Of a stretch of 64,000 nt of DNA, positions 1 to 12,515 are shown piece after piece (positions within the stretch are counted from its first letter, which is position 1; every line of letters begins with the position of its first letter). Location: positions 3,183,970 through 3,247,969 of the forward strand of contig NC_067136.1 of assembly GCF_021347895.1 (NCBI RefSeq), in the 5' to 3' direction. Position numbers and translations under genes: made by a program. A model generated the notes under the pieces. That model was not told the origin of the DNA, did no database searches, and saw only the letters and a list, made by a program, of their open reading frames with translations. The DNA is from Acanthochromis polyacanthus (Eukaryota > Chordata > Actinopteri > Pomacentridae).

Positions 1-440
1 ATATTGGAAAATTCTCTGTCATTTTAGACACATTTCATACAATTTTTGAGATGAGTTGTGAATCATTTTGGATGAAGTGGGATTATTGGACATTTTTAGA
101 TTCAATTTGGACAAATTTTGACATATGCCGGAAAATTTTCAGTCTTTTTTTTGGTGAATTTTGAGCCATTTTGGGAAATATATTGGAAATTTTGAGTCGA
201 ATTTTAACTAATTTTAGACAGATTTGAATCTTACCTGACGTATTTCAATTCATTTTGGACAAATTTTGAGTTTTATGGACAATTCTAGAGCAGTTGTCCA
301 TCATTTTTGACACATTTCATTTTATATTTCTTTTATTTTCCATCTTTTTAGTGTTAGTTTGTGTCACACTTCAGTCATTTTGAATCTTTTTGAGATTGTT
401 TTGTGATATTTGGTAAAGTCTTCTGCTCTTAAACTTGTTT
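1..440. repeat. Degenerate ~20-bp minisatellite, family A (T-rich strand up)
   Basis: Loose repeats of a unit like attttggacaattttgag, each differing by several substitutions. This is the reverse complement of the unit seen at 3340-4170 and many other places in the window. No TIR, ORF or RNA structure was seen. The array fades out near 330, and the remaining 100 bases are ordinary T-rich sequence. Confidence 0.75.
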
Positions 441-1239
441 TGTGCCACAACTGAATAGTTTAATGTTGTATTTTCCTTGTTTTAGGGAACATTTTGGTTA
501 CTTTCTGTCCCTCTTTGTTAGTTTTGCATTGTGTTTTGGTTGTTCATCATCCATTTGTGTTGTTTGCATATTTCCACCGTCAGTTATCAAGCTAATCCAC
601 ATATTTGTAAATCGTTTAACCATCCCTTTAAGAAGCAGTGAAATGTGCTCACTTCACAGGATCCTCTTCATGTTTCCACCCTTTTAAAGATAATTTGGAC
701 TCGAGGGTTTAACAATACACAAACGCACACACAGCGGCGCATTAGTGACCCAGTTTGCTGGCAGCTTGACAGGACGCTGCCGCCTCCCTTAATGAAGCGC
801 AGCCGCCTTCAAATATTTGGAGGAAAAAAGCTGTTAGCCACAAACTTTCTGCCACCACGGACCAAAAAAATCATCCCCTACCTGAAGCGCTGCCATTAGG
901 GCGTCCACCGGGACCGAAGGACCGAAGCCAGAAGAGACGAAAATCGACTCGCTGTCACCAGATTAGAGGAAAAACACACAAACAGCAGGACGACTCAACA
1001 GTGTGGCTGAACATTAAAAATGCATCAGAAGCCAATTAGCAATCATCCGAGGCTCGGAGAGGAAAACGAGTTGGGGAGGCAGGAAGCAGATGGAGGTACA
1101 GACGTGGGACAAATGAAAGGAAAAACACAAACACACAGGCATCGACAGGAAAAGGTCAAAGTTTTTCATGCTTTTGTGTCACAATGTTGTCATTTTGAAT
1201 CCCTTCTCGTGTCTTTTTGTTTGACTTGTTTCTTCATCA
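441..1239. other. Unassigned intergenic sequence
   Basis: No exon, repeat array or mobile-element signature is recognisable. The short reading frames here have no recognisable motifs and look like chance. Confidence 0.5.
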
Positions 1240-1320
1240 GTCCACAGGTTCTTGATGGGTTTTGATCAGAACTTTGAGAAGACCAGTCTAAACCTTCATT
1301 CTAGTCTGAATCAACCATCT
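1240..1320 (-). mobile_element. Tc1-like transposase fragment (3' catalytic region)
   Basis: The phrase cagtccacaggttcttgatg is the reverse complement of a decayed SPDLNP-ENLW-type segment of a Tc1/mariner transposase. The same phrase recurs at 38350-38400 and, inverted, at 38900-38960 and 58050-58110. Only a short decayed piece remains. Confidence 0.5.
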
Positions 1321-1555
1321 TTTTACCACTAATAACCAATTTTGAGTCATTCTGGACCAATTTTAAAGTAATTTTGGACAGGTTTCAAGAAATTGCGTCA
1401 AACTGTGTTAAAAATAGCTAAAAATCTGTCCAAAATGACCAAAATCTGTCCAGTAGGACTGAAAATTTGTTCAAAATACCTCAACACATCTCCCCAATGA
1501 CTTCAAACCTGTTCAAAATAATTTAAAACTTGTTTAAAATCCCAAAAGTATCCAT
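1321..1555. repeat. Degenerate ~20-bp minisatellite, family A
   Basis: Repeated variants of gtccaaaatgaccaaaatct, with the orientation switching near 1390 from the T-rich to the A-rich form. No coding or structural signal. Confidence 0.7.
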
Positions 1556-1670
1556 ACAGCAGTGTATATATTTGATTAAAAGTCTCCGGACCTCAGAGCA
1601 TGATACTGCCACCACCATGGTTGATGGTAGGTTTGGTGTTGTTGGGGTTACAGGCCTCACTTTCTCTCCT
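1556..1670 (-). mobile_element. Tc1-like relic with KHGGG segment
   Basis: Bases from about 1597 read agcatgatactgccaccacc on the plus strand. The reverse complement encodes the H-G-G-G-S-I-M core that lies between the first and second catalytic Asp of Tc1-like transposases. This is one of about ten copies of the segment in the window. No intact transposase surrounds it. Confidence 0.6.
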
Positions 1671-1985
1671 TCACACATAATTCTGAAGTTTGTGCTCCGC
1701 TGAAGACAGCCAGTATTTAATGGTTTCTTTCCAGTCTGTTGACAGTTGGATTGGATTATACTGGGGCAGGAAACGCACCTGAGGCAGCGCTAAGTACTCG
1801 CTAATCACAAACACACAATCGCCTCCGAGTCGTTTAGAGGAATGAACGGCAGTGGCTGCTGGGAAATAAAAGCAGGACGGCGGGAGCATGTTAATCGCCT
1901 GGAGCTCTAAACCAAACCTCAAAGCAATGAAATGAAAGTCTAGAGTAAAATGTGACAACACGACACAGAAATAACAGGCTTGCAC
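1671..1985. other. Unassigned sequence
   Basis: A 104-codon open frame exists on the minus strand, but it has no recognisable domain and no homologous neighbours. I treat it as chance. Confidence 0.4.
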
Positions 1986-3000
1986 TACTGGCAGTTTTTT
2001 AGAAAGGCTAGGCTAATAAGTTGCTAGCATTAGCATCAAAACTATTGAGGTGAGGACAACCTAACCTAAATAAATCCAGGCTTGTAATTTCTCTTGCAGA
2101 TTTAGAGTTTTTATGCTAAGCTAAGCTAATAAGTTGCTAGTTTCACCATCACATTTAGCAGATTCTTTTTGTTTTTGTGACGAAGTATTTCACATTGAAA
2201 GCACGTAAGTAATAAGTACTACATTATTTTTATGCATTTGTCCTTAGTTTGATCCTGTGGAGGTTCTACAGAGGTTTTTTGGAGGTTATGTAGAGGTTTT
2301 GTGGAGGATCTTTGATGTTTCAGTTGAGAGCAGGGAAGCAGGCTTTGTTGACAACAAGACAAATATAGAATAAAATCATCCTGATCCGTTAATGGGAGTC
2401 GCTCTTGTGAGCCCCCGGTGTAAACACACGGCCTCCTGTCAGGATTAACGCTGATTAATTGCATTTAAACTCAGTGAAAACGTTGCAGCTCGCAGCCCGC
2501 TTTGAACTGCAACTGTTTAATGCAACTAATTAGGAGGCAAGAGGGAAAATGCAAAGCTAATAATTCATACGGAGGGAAATGGGAGGGTAACACTGTAACA
2601 AAAATACAACCTGTGGAGAAAAAACCTCACTGCCAGGACAGAAACAACTAATCTAGACAAACCTAGGGTTGTAGATTCTTTTTACTTACAGTCTTTATGC
2701 TAAGCTAGGCTAAAAGTTGACCAGTTTTCCATCAAAAAATATCAATCCCAGGCCAGCAATAGCAAATCTTAACAGATCCAAGCCAATGTTGACATTTACT
2801 TACAGTGTTAATGCTAAGCTAGGCTAACAAGTGGCTAGCTTTAGCATCAAAAATTTCAAACCCACAACAGAAATAGCTAACCTGTACAAATCCAGGCCCA
2901 GTTGTTCTTTACTTACAGTTTTTAGCACCAAAAACAGTGAAGCTAGGACACAAACAGCTAATCTGGACAAATCCAGGCTTTCAGTTTCTCTTTACTGACA
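1986..3000. repeat. ~113-bp tandem/dispersed repeat with atgctaagctaggctaa core
   Basis: Units start near 2008, 2118, 2690 and 2805, with a truncated unit near 2912. The spacing of the shared cttacagt phrase is 113-114 bp (2685, 2799, 2912). Each unit contains the core, then a gttgctagctttagcatcaa stretch, then atccaggc and an acttacagt phrase. About 450 bp between 2171 and 2640 is not clearly repeat. The GCTAAGC core is rich in short palindromes. Confidence 0.65.
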
Positions 3001-3339
3001 TCTGAGACCTCCTGACCCTGAAAATGTGCCCAAGTGTGTGTTTTCGGCTCGCTAAGGAAGAACTTTCTAATTGGCAGAGGGACTCTGCTGTCTGGACCCT
3101 GAAGCTCTGAAGATTGTTTTGGCCTCTGGGAGGTAATTATTTCCACCACGAGACCAGGAGGTCGACATCCATATTAGATTAAGAATTAACCAAGTGGATG
3201 ACAGAGATTCCCATCAAGACACGAGGTCATTTTATCGAGGATTAACTACTGCCGAGCTGCATGTTTTATACGTCGCAATTAAAGAAGATTCAATCCTCGA
3301 GGTGTGAGGCACCCAGAAACAAAAGACTTATTAGTGCTC
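3001..3339. other. Unassigned sequence
   Basis: Nothing recognisable apart from moderate AT richness. Confidence 0.4.
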
Positions 3340-4170
3340 TGTAAAATGAGCTAACAATGATCCAAACACTGCCTAATAGTCATGAAATATAGTCTGAACT
3401 GACTTCAAACTGGTCATAAACGAGCTAAAATAGTGCAAAATGACTGAAAATTTGTCAGTTGGAAACTGTTCAAATCAATTAAAAATGGTGCAAAATGACT
3501 AAAAATGTGTTAGAAATGACATAATTTAGTTCCAATATGAGTTGGAAATTGAGCTAAAATGGTCCAAAATGAATCAAACATGCTATGACAATGAATAAAA
3601 AAGGTCTGAACTCACTTAAAACTGGTTCAAAATGAGTTAAAATGGTGCAAAATCACTCACAATTATTTCAAAATCCCTTAGAACTTGTCCAACATGATTC
3701 AAAATTAGTCAAAAATGATTAATATGTTTCCAAAAATAATTAGCTAAAACGGTCCAAAACAACTTTAATTTTATTCAAATTGTGTAAAATGAGTTACGAA
3801 TGATTCACAATGACTGAAAATGTCTTTAAAATGACTTCTTATGTGTCCAAGATGGGTTAGAAATTGCTCAAAATGAGCTGAAATAATGTAAAAATGTCTC
3901 CATAAAAATAAAAAATGAGCTAAACAGTTGTCCAAAATGAAGCAAATATTGTTTAATAATAAATGAATGTCTGAAAAAGTCGAAATTGATATGCATTAAA
4001 AAAAATAAGCTAGAAATGGTCTAAAATTAATGGAACGTTGTTCAATAATATACACAAAAAATGTCTGAAATTACTTGGAATTTGTCAGAAAATGAGATAA
4101 AATGGTGCAAAATGACTCAAAATGACTTCAAAATTCCTTAGAACTTGCCTAAAATGTGTCAAAGATCTTT
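3340..4170. repeat. Degenerate ~20-bp minisatellite, family A
   Basis: About forty imperfect repeats of a unit like caaaatgactcaaaatgtgt, with period roughly 19-22. Divergence between neighbouring units is high, so it is an old or continually slipping array. Confidence 0.75.
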
Positions 4171-4325
4171 GGGATGTTTTATACCAGTTTTAGACTGGTT
4201 TTGGGCTGTTTTAATCGGTCATGGACTGGTTTTGATCTAATTTTGGACTGGTCTAAGACTCATCTTGGACTGGATTTGGACTCATTTAAACCAGGCGTGA
4301 TTGTTGCTCTTTATTTCCAACCCGG
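4171..4325. repeat. Degenerate minisatellite, family C
   Basis: Repeats of tggttttagactggttttg and close variants. The same family as the larger array at 5285-5975. Confidence 0.65.
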
Positions 4326-4333
4326 TCTCACGG

Positions 4334-4837
4334 GGATTCGTGAAACTGTCACGTAAGTTTTAGTTTCGGTTTCGTGCGCACCAACACGATTTCGTCATGT
4401 TTTTCGTGCCGCTCACCACGAAATGTTTTTCGCTGTGGTAATCACATCTGAAAGTGGATTCATGACGATCTAAGCTGTCCATCGGTGTATACTGCTTGTG
4501 TGATCGCGTTTGCGGCCGCCGGCCGCCGGACATTCTTGAAATTCCTATGCAAATTGGTAAGTGTACCACTGGCTTATGGTTAGGTTATGGTTATGGTTAT
4601 GGTTAGGGTTATGTTTAGGAACGATGTCATGCAAAATATAGCGTTGGATTCGCCACGGTTTTACATTAAAAATATAATATACACATTCTTTTGAAATGCG
4701 TTCTGAGTGGCACGAAAAGTCCGCCGTTTAAAATACATTGGTGCGCATTTCGTGGTGAGCGGCACGGAAAACATGACGAAATCGTGTTGGTGCGCACGAA
4801 GCCGAAACTAAAACTTACGTGACAGTTTCACGAATCC
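4334..4837. mobile_element. Non-autonomous DNA transposon (MITE) with long terminal inverted repeats
   Basis: The left end, from 4334, starts ggattcgtgaaactgtcacg. The right end, up to 4837, is its reverse complement. The arms stay complementary for about 100 bp (roughly 4334-4432 against 4740-4837) with very few mismatches, covering the gtgcgcaccaacacgatttc segment. The 504-bp element has no coding capacity. Its interior holds a G+C-only inverted stretch near 4513-4529 (gcggccgccggccgccgg) and a run of ggttatggttatggttaggg near 4578-4605. I could not find a clear target duplication, so the superfamily is not assigned. Confidence 0.85.
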
Positions 4838-5284
4838 TTCAGTCACTAATAGATCCAATCAGCTTTAGATAATCTTGCAGCTGGACAGCAAACAGAATGT
4901 GGCACCAATAAAAAGACTGTTTAAATGTACATCCGGCATGTTTTTACTTTTGTGCTACAAGAAAAGTTGCTGCTTCGCCTCAGGTTCTCTTTAGTTGAAC
5001 ATCGTTGTTGGTTCGTCATTCTGATCCCAGGTTTCTACATCAGTGTGAATCCTGACATCCAGCGCTGGGAAGGAAGCCAAGAGACTTTAAAAAACCAAAT
5101 GATTTATTCAGCAAACAGTAATGGTGGGTCCAACAGCGCTGCAGGTTACTTTGTTTTTACAGTCAAAGAAGACAAATCGATAAATTCTGACCTCCACAGC
5201 CTCCGTCCTGCTGCTGCCTCAGTCCATCTGGTCTACAGAATTCATTTAAATCACAGCCCCCTGCTGCACAAACTTCTTCAACTG
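4838..5284. other. Unassigned sequence
   Basis: A 139-codon open frame runs over 4925-5344 on the plus strand. It has no recognisable domain, and its end lies inside the family C array. Probably not a gene. Confidence 0.4.
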
Positions 5285-5975
5285 AGCCACTGCGTTTTAG
5301 ACTGGATTTATGCTGGGTTTAGACTGGATTTATGCTGGGTTTAGACTGGATTTATGCTGGGTTTAGACTGGATTTAGACTAGTTCGGGATATTATTTTAG
5401 ATTGTTTTGAAAATGATTTTATGATTGAAATTTGGACTGGTTTTATACTGGTTTTATACTGGTTTTAGAGGACTGGCTTTTGATTTGATATTAGATTGGT
5501 ACAATTTTGAACTTGCTGAGAACTGGTATTAGACTGGATTTAGAGTTGTTGACAACTGGTTTTTGACTGGCTTTAAGCTTTAGACTAGTTGAGGACTGGT
5601 TTTAGATTTGATTTTAGATTGATTTCAGACTAGTTTTGAACTAATTTTAAATTGGTTTTAGGCTGGTGTTAGGCTGTAGACTAGTTGAGGTTTGATCTTT
5701 GATTTTAGACTGGTTTTGTTCTGGTTTTGAACTAACTGAGGACTGGTATTAGACTGGTTCAGAATTGTTGTGGACTGGTTTTAGACTGGTTTTAGGCTTT
5801 AGACTAGTTAAGAACTGATTTTAGATTTAGAAGACTGGCTTTGGATTTGATGTTAGATTGGTTTTATCCTGGTTTTGAACTAGTTAAGAACTGGTATTAG
5901 ACTGGTTTTAGAGTTGTTGTGAACTGGTTTTAGGCTGGTTTTTGAACTAGTTTTAGACTGGGTTTAGTACACAGT
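5285..5975. repeat. Degenerate minisatellite, family C (gactggttttagactgg)
   Basis: Some thirty imperfect repeats of a 10-11-bp half unit (gactggtttta), often paired. Near 5293-5375 three nearly identical 21-bp units (ttagactggatttatgctgg) stand in tandem, which suggests recent local slippage. Confidence 0.8.
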
Positions 5976-6594
5976 AACATGAGGAATGTTGGCTGCAGCT
6001 TGTTGGATTTCTGATGACTCCAAAGAACCTGAAACATCTATAAGTGGGTTTTCATTTCGTTTTGTTGCTTTCCAGCCAATCGCAGGCGAGCACGGCGGTG
6101 ATGTAACCGAAGGGAATTCACAGTGAAGAAGAACAATCAAAGGAAGAGCTGCAGTTATTAATAACAGAGCTAATGGATGGATGAGCTGGCTTCAGAAGCA
6201 CACCTCATGAATAACAATACGAGCAGACGGTGTAGTTTACGTCGACTATCTTCTCATCTGAATGTGGAATGAGCTGCTGCTGCTGAAAAGCCTCTTTGCT
6301 GTCAGGACAGGAGGATCTGTTCTCTGTCTGGGAGAACGAGGAGAACAAACAGTTCCACATTAACCCCCCTGGAGTCCCACATTCTGATGAAGTGCTTCCA
6401 GCCGAGCTCCACGGCGGTTACCGGCACAGCTCGACCAATTAAACGGCCCTACCTGCTGGTTGCTAATGAAACAAACCACTGGTAACCTTGGAGACGGATC
6501 AGATTCACCTCACGGAGCTGCAGCCGCCATGTTTGGTGCAACGAGTCCCTCCAAGACACAAGTGGATTATATATTGTTGTTTGCATTTATTATT
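5976..6594. other. Unassigned sequence
   Basis: Mixed-composition sequence with no recognisable exon, RNA or transposon. Confidence 0.4.
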
Positions 6595-7250
6595 ATTTCC
6601 TGCCGGCTTTGGACTGGTTCTAGACTGGCTTTAGACTGATTTAAGACTGGTTTTAGACTGGTTTAGACTGGTAGTACACTGGTTTTTAAATTTAGAAATG
6701 ATCTCAAATGCTTCCACTTTTAGCAGATAGACTGATTGGAAATCACAGCTTAGCTAACAAGTACTTTTAAACTATTTTTGAGCAAAATTGGAGTGACTCA
6801 GGACATTTTAAAATAATTGTAGACAAATTCTTAATATTTCTGAATTAAACTTCCATCCGTTTGGAAAAGTTTAAGTAATTATGAACCAATTTTGAGTTAT
6901 TCTGGACAAAGCTCGTCATTTTAGACGTATTCTAACCTTTGCTTGGACACATTTTGGGTCACTTTGGACAAATTGCAAATGGATGCAACCCATAAGTCCA
7001 CAACGGAGAGAGTTCTGCTGTTCACAGCTCATTTTAGAACCATGCTCATGCAGTTAGGCTGATTGGAAATCACTGCTGAACTCAGATGACTTTCACAGTT
7101 TTGCTAACGAGTCATTTTGGACAGTGTGTGAGCCATTCTGAACCATTTCCAAGCCATTATGAACAAATCTGGGAGCAATTTTGAGCAACTGGGGACAGGT
7201 TTTTAGTTATTTCTGAATAATTTTAAGTAGCTGCAGTTTTCAGCCATGAT
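6595..7250. repeat. Short family C patch followed by family A minisatellite
   Basis: 6605-6680 repeats gactggttttagactgg. From about 6780 to 7240 the sequence is the T-rich orientation of family A (ttttgagccattttggacaa-like), interrupted by phrases such as catgctcatgcagttaggct near 7044 that also occur in the Tc1 relics at 8700 and 17430. Confidence 0.6.
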
Positions 7251-8089
<839 letters not shown>

Positions 8090-8960
8090 CTGCCTCTATC
8101 TGCATGTCTGCACAAAATGTGGGCAAAACGCCTCAAAGTGTGTTCCAAAATAGGTTCAAATTAGCCTGAAACAACTTAAAATCTGTCCAAAATAACTCAA
8201 AGTTGGTCCATAATTACTAAAAAACTGTCCAAAAGGACTCAGAAATGGTCAAAAATAATAAAATCATGTCTACAGTTACTCAAAAAAATTGCCCAGTTTT
8301 GTTCAGAATGGGTCAAAAACTGTTGAAAATGATGTGAATCAGCTAAACTCCATGTGATCAGCAGAACTTTCTCAGTTTTGATCTATAGACTGTGTCTATG
8401 TCTTTATCTTAGCTACGCATTGAAAACCATTGAACAGAAGAACTGGAAAACTGTGACTCCGAGACTTCACAAAGACGGAAAATGAATTCAATTAGTCTTT
8501 TTTATTTAGTAATGACTTGAAATTTGTTCAGAATTCCTCAATGTTGGTTCCAAAGACGATCAAAATGTGTCTAAAATGACTCAAAACTTGTCCAAAAGAA
8601 CCTAAAGTTGGTGTATAATCACTCCAAATTTGCTTAGAATTGCGCAAAAAATTTTTCCACAATTACTTATAGCTGTGAAACTCATCTGAGTCCAGCTGGG
8701 ATTTCCATTCAGCCTAACTGCATGAACATGGTTCTAAAATGAGCTGTGGACAGGCTGCATCTATCTGCATGCCTACATCATGGCTCCATATGCAAAAGAA
8801 TTTAAGAGGAACTGAAAAGCATGGCTGTGAGACTTCACAAGGATGGAAAGGTACTCAGGAAGATCAACTAAAAATCAGTGAACCACAGAGTCAGCAGTAA
8901 TCAGGAGGTATAGAAGGAGTCACAGTAGCACTAATCATGGCTGCAGGTATGGAAGAAAGA
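8090..8960 (+). mobile_element. Tc1-like transposon relic mixed with family A repeats
   Basis: The stretch at 8815-8860 encodes a decayed transposase helix-turn-helix region (HKDGKVLRK-like; cttcacaaggatggaaaggt). It is preceded by phrases (catggctccatatg; gaacatggttctaaaatgag) that recur at 12220, 17430 and 59260. The intervening sequence is family A minisatellite. No intact frame remains. A different element begins at about 8961. Confidence 0.55.
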
Positions 8961-9903
8961 AAACTGGATTTAAGATAAGTTCACTTAACAAGTGACATTC
9001 CAGCAGATGGAGGGACTTGTTTTAAGACAATGCATCTTAAATATCTTGTACAGTCAAACAATCCTGAAATCATCTTGTTTTGAGTTGAATTTTACAAGAA
9101 AACTCAAAATAAGTTGAACCCTGGTGTCGTCCTGCGAGTCAAATTGACCCGTTTTAAAGTTTAAAAATGGGGAAAAAGAATATTTTCACAGTGAAAACTT
9201 CCACATTTTCAACATTTTTGGGACGTTTAACATTTTTTAAAGGAAAAAGAAATGTTAAAAAAATATTTCTATGAACATTCACAAAAAAAAAAAAATCAAC
9301 CAAAATCCAGCGAAATTCACCGGATTTTGTGAATGTTCTTAAAAAATATATTAGAAGTTTTACTGATATACATGTAATCATTTTAGATATTTTTGAGATT
9401 TTTTAGGAAACTTTTATATTCATTTTTTGAAAATATTTACAATTTATAATATATATATATGTATATATATATATTATTTTTTAAATGTTTATTTCTTGCC
9501 AAATTTGGGATTTTTCTTTAAAAAAATAAAACTTTTAAGGGAAACTTTTAAGGAATTTTCTTTCTGAAGATTTTGCAATTTTTTTATAAATTTGGGGAAT
9601 TTTTTGCTGAATTTTTGGATTTTTTTCAGACAAGGAAACAATATTTTTTGGTGCCGTAAATCAGGACAACAGGAGGGTTAAGACACCTGAGCTTGACAGT
9701 CCTGGTAAAATAGAGCTTAAAATAAGTTTTCCAGCTAATTTTAAGATCTCTACATTCTAAATATCAAATCTTATTTTGAGAAATCTTACCAAGGCATTTT
9801 TCACTTGTTCTATTGGCAGATTTTTTTCTCACTTCTTTCAAAGTAAAAGTTCTTTGAAATAAGTTTCTTTTTTCTTGTTTTGAGAAGGGCATTTTTTCTA
9901 GTG
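8961..9903 (+). mobile_element. Interspersed element copy 1 (CACTG-ended family), with nested TTAA-type element
   Basis: This copy is nearly the same sequence as 11079-11902 in inverted orientation. Its 3' end reads tgagaagggcattttttctagtg. Its 5' end lacks the terminal part present in the other copy. A second element (9118-9677) lies within it. It starts at cctggtgtcgtcctg, ends at ggacaacaggaggg, and is flanked on the right by ttaa and on the left by a degraded ttga. TTAA target choice suggests piggyBac- or Kolobok-type mobilisation, but no transposase is present. Confidence 0.75.
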
Positions 9904-10430
9904 TTCCAGCATTAGAACCATCAAAAATACCAAAATCACACGAATTTGTACAGAAGAAGTAGAAATCAGGATGTCCAACATGACCCCAAACTGTCCAAGA
10001 TGACTCACAATTTCCCAAAACTACTCAAAATTTGTTCAAATTACTTTAAATTAGTCCAGAAACATACATAGTCCTGACAGTGAAGCATGGAGGTGGAAGA
10101 GTGATGATCTGAGGCTGAATGAGAGCAAAGTGAGTTAAAGAGAGGATATTTGTAGATGCAGCATACATTTCTGAGGAAAAACCAAGATACTGGCTGACAA
10201 GTAGACTGAAGAACAGGACTGTTAAAGCATGACAACCATCCAAAACACAGAATAAGTCAAGAGAACAGAGTGAAAACTACGACCTGGACTAGTTTGTGGC
10301 TTGATCTGAACCCAGTCGAGGTGTTGGAGGCGGACTATTGAGTCTGTTGACAAAGATAAAAGTGGACATATGAATTACTGAAAAAATACAGCTCAGATGA
10401 TGCCAGTTTAAATCATTTGGCATTTAGGTG
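9904..10430 (+). mobile_element. Tc1-like relic
   Basis: 10080-10110 reads gtgaagcatggaggtggaag, the KHGGG segment. 10280-10335 (acctggactagtttgtggct, then gaacccagtcgagg) is a decayed WTSLWLDLNPVE-type third catalytic block in the same orientation. About 250 bp between them match the expected internal spacing of a Tc1 transposase, but the frame is broken many times. Confidence 0.6.
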
Positions 10431-11078
10431 ATGCTGCAGAAGTCTGGTGTGCTCTGGTTGCAGTAACAGTATCTGCTGTGGGTTCTTTGCATTTCCGTTG
10501 GAGGTGAGAGAAGCTGCAGAGATGTGGAGGTCACCGAGTTAAAGCTCTCATGAACGTGTGCAGTCGTGGGAGGCAGGTGCTGCTCGTTGATGAAAAGCAC
10601 GACCCAGATGGAAGGTAAAGGTTCTGGATTCAGGCCACTGCTGCAGGGGATTGTTCTACATTCAGACCTGGAGCTGCTGGAACAACGGAGAAAACCGTGA
10701 TGTGAAAAGATCTGACAATAAAACAAACACATCTCCTGGTGGCTTTTTCAGTCCAAGGTTTCCCGCTGAGCCCGCTGTGACGTGTCCTCTGTTTTTTGTG
10801 TCTCTTTCAGGACGGCCACCTCATCGTTGTGTTTTCATGCTGCGACTTCTTCAGATATTTTTTAAAAATTTATTTCAGCTCCTGTTGGCTTTAGTCTCCG
10901 TTTTCTTTGTTGGTTTTGTCTGTTTGTTTCCAGGCTGGTGGACTTGGCAGCAGCTCAGTCAGTCAGTTGTCGGCCAAAGTCAGGCCGATCATTTGGTTTG
11001 GTGTTTGTGCTCTGCTATCTTTTAGAGGACCCATTTCAAATTAGGAAAAGCAAGAGCACTTCTTGAAAAGTCAGAATG
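10431..11078. other. Unassigned sequence
   Basis: Open frames of 102-124 codons on both strands have no recognisable motif. Nothing else is seen. Confidence 0.4.
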
Positions 11079-11902
11079 CACTGGAAAAAATGCCCCTCTC
11101 AAAACAAGAAAAAAAAAATTTTTTTCAAGGCGCTTTTACTTTGAAATAAGTGAAAAATCTGCCAATAGAACAAATAAAAATGGTTTGGTAAGATTTCTTG
11201 AAATAAGATGTGATATTTAGAATTTAGAGATCTTAAAATTAGCTGGAAAAACTTATTTTAAGCTGTATTTTACCAGGATTGTCAAGCTTAGGTGTCTTAC
11301 AGGCACAAAAAAATATTGTTTCCTCGTCTGAAAAAAAAATCCCAAAATTCAGCCAAAATTTCTGAGAATTTGCAAAACCTTCAAGAAAATTTCAATAATT
11401 CCTTAAAAATTCCCTTCAAAGTTTTATTTTTAAAAAAATCCTCCAAATTTGGCAAGAAAATTCTTGTAAATATTTTCAAAAAATAAATAAAAATCTCCCA
11501 AAAAATCCTAAAACTATCTAAAGTGATTCCAGATATATCAGTAAAACATTTTTTACTTTTTTTTCGACCAAAAAATGTTCAAAGATTTCCCAAAAATATT
11601 GAAAATGTGGACATCAGAAGTTACATTGTGACAATATATATTTTTATTGCATTTTCTAACTTTAAAACGGGTCAATTTGACCCACAGGACGACATGAGGG
11701 TTAAACTTATTTTAAAATTCAACTCAAAACAAGATAATTTCAACATTGTTTGACTGAACAACATATTTAAGATGCGTTGTCCTAAAACAAGTCCCTCCAT
11801 CTGCTGAAATGTCAGTTGTTCAGTGAATTTATCTTAAATAAACTGGAATGAGACATTTGGACTTACCAAGTAGACTTGATAAGATTTTGAGTTTTTGCAG
11901 TG
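11079..11902 (-). mobile_element. Interspersed element copy 2 (CACTG-ended family), inverted relative to copy 1
   Basis: The outer ends are cactggaaaaaatgcccctc (11079) and, at 11902, the complement of cactgcaaaaactcaaaatc, so the termini share CACTGsAAAAA. The nested TTAA-type element ends at 11700 with gacgacatgaggg followed by ttaa. Its other TIR is lost by a small deletion at about 11300 (ggtgtcttacaggcac). No coding capacity. Confidence 0.8.
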
Positions 11903-12270
11903 TGTATTTTGGAAGTTTTTACAAAATGAAGACGTATTTTATCTAGATTCAGGAAAAGGAAGCAACATACAGCCAGCCCATTATCGGGGAGCCTCGATAC
12001 TCATTTAATTTGGTGTTAAGTTCTGAAAAATTAGCAGGAAATATCATATCAAATGAATTAAGACTTGGATAATGTAGACTAAAAACAAGAGACGGCCTGT
12101 ATGGGAATCCCTCAAAATGACCAAAATAAGAGCTCGAAAGTAAAGACAGTGAAATTATTCCACAAAGAACAAGTGAACACTTCACATCCAGCCTGGTGCA
12201 TTTATGATGCGTCTGTCTGCATGCTTACATCATGGCTTCACATGGAGAAGAAGTAAACATCAAATACGTC
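11903..12270. other. Unassigned sequence
   Basis: From about 12195 a short phrase shared with the Tc1 relics appears (gcttacatcatggcttcaca). Otherwise nothing is recognised. Confidence 0.35.
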
Positions 12271-12507
12271 AAATTTTATTCCAAAACTGGTTAGAATTAG
12301 TCTGCAATGACTTTAATTTGTCCAAAATAACTTCAAATTAATCCATAATTACTTCAAATTGTCCAGTAGGTCTTCTGAAATTGTAAAAATGAACAAAAAC
12401 TTGCCTGTAATTATTCAAAGATTGTCCAAAATTGCTCCAGATTTATTAAAAATGGGTTGAAAACTGCTCAAAAAGACTGCTGTGGAGTCACAGTAGCACT
12501 AATCATG
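12271..12507. repeat. Family A minisatellite and Tc1-relic flank
   Basis: Units like gtccaaaataacttcaaatt, then the phrase gtcacagtagcactaatcat at about 12487, which also occurs at 8925 next to the same Tc1 relic sequence. Confidence 0.6.
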
Positions 12508-12515
12508 GCTGTAGG

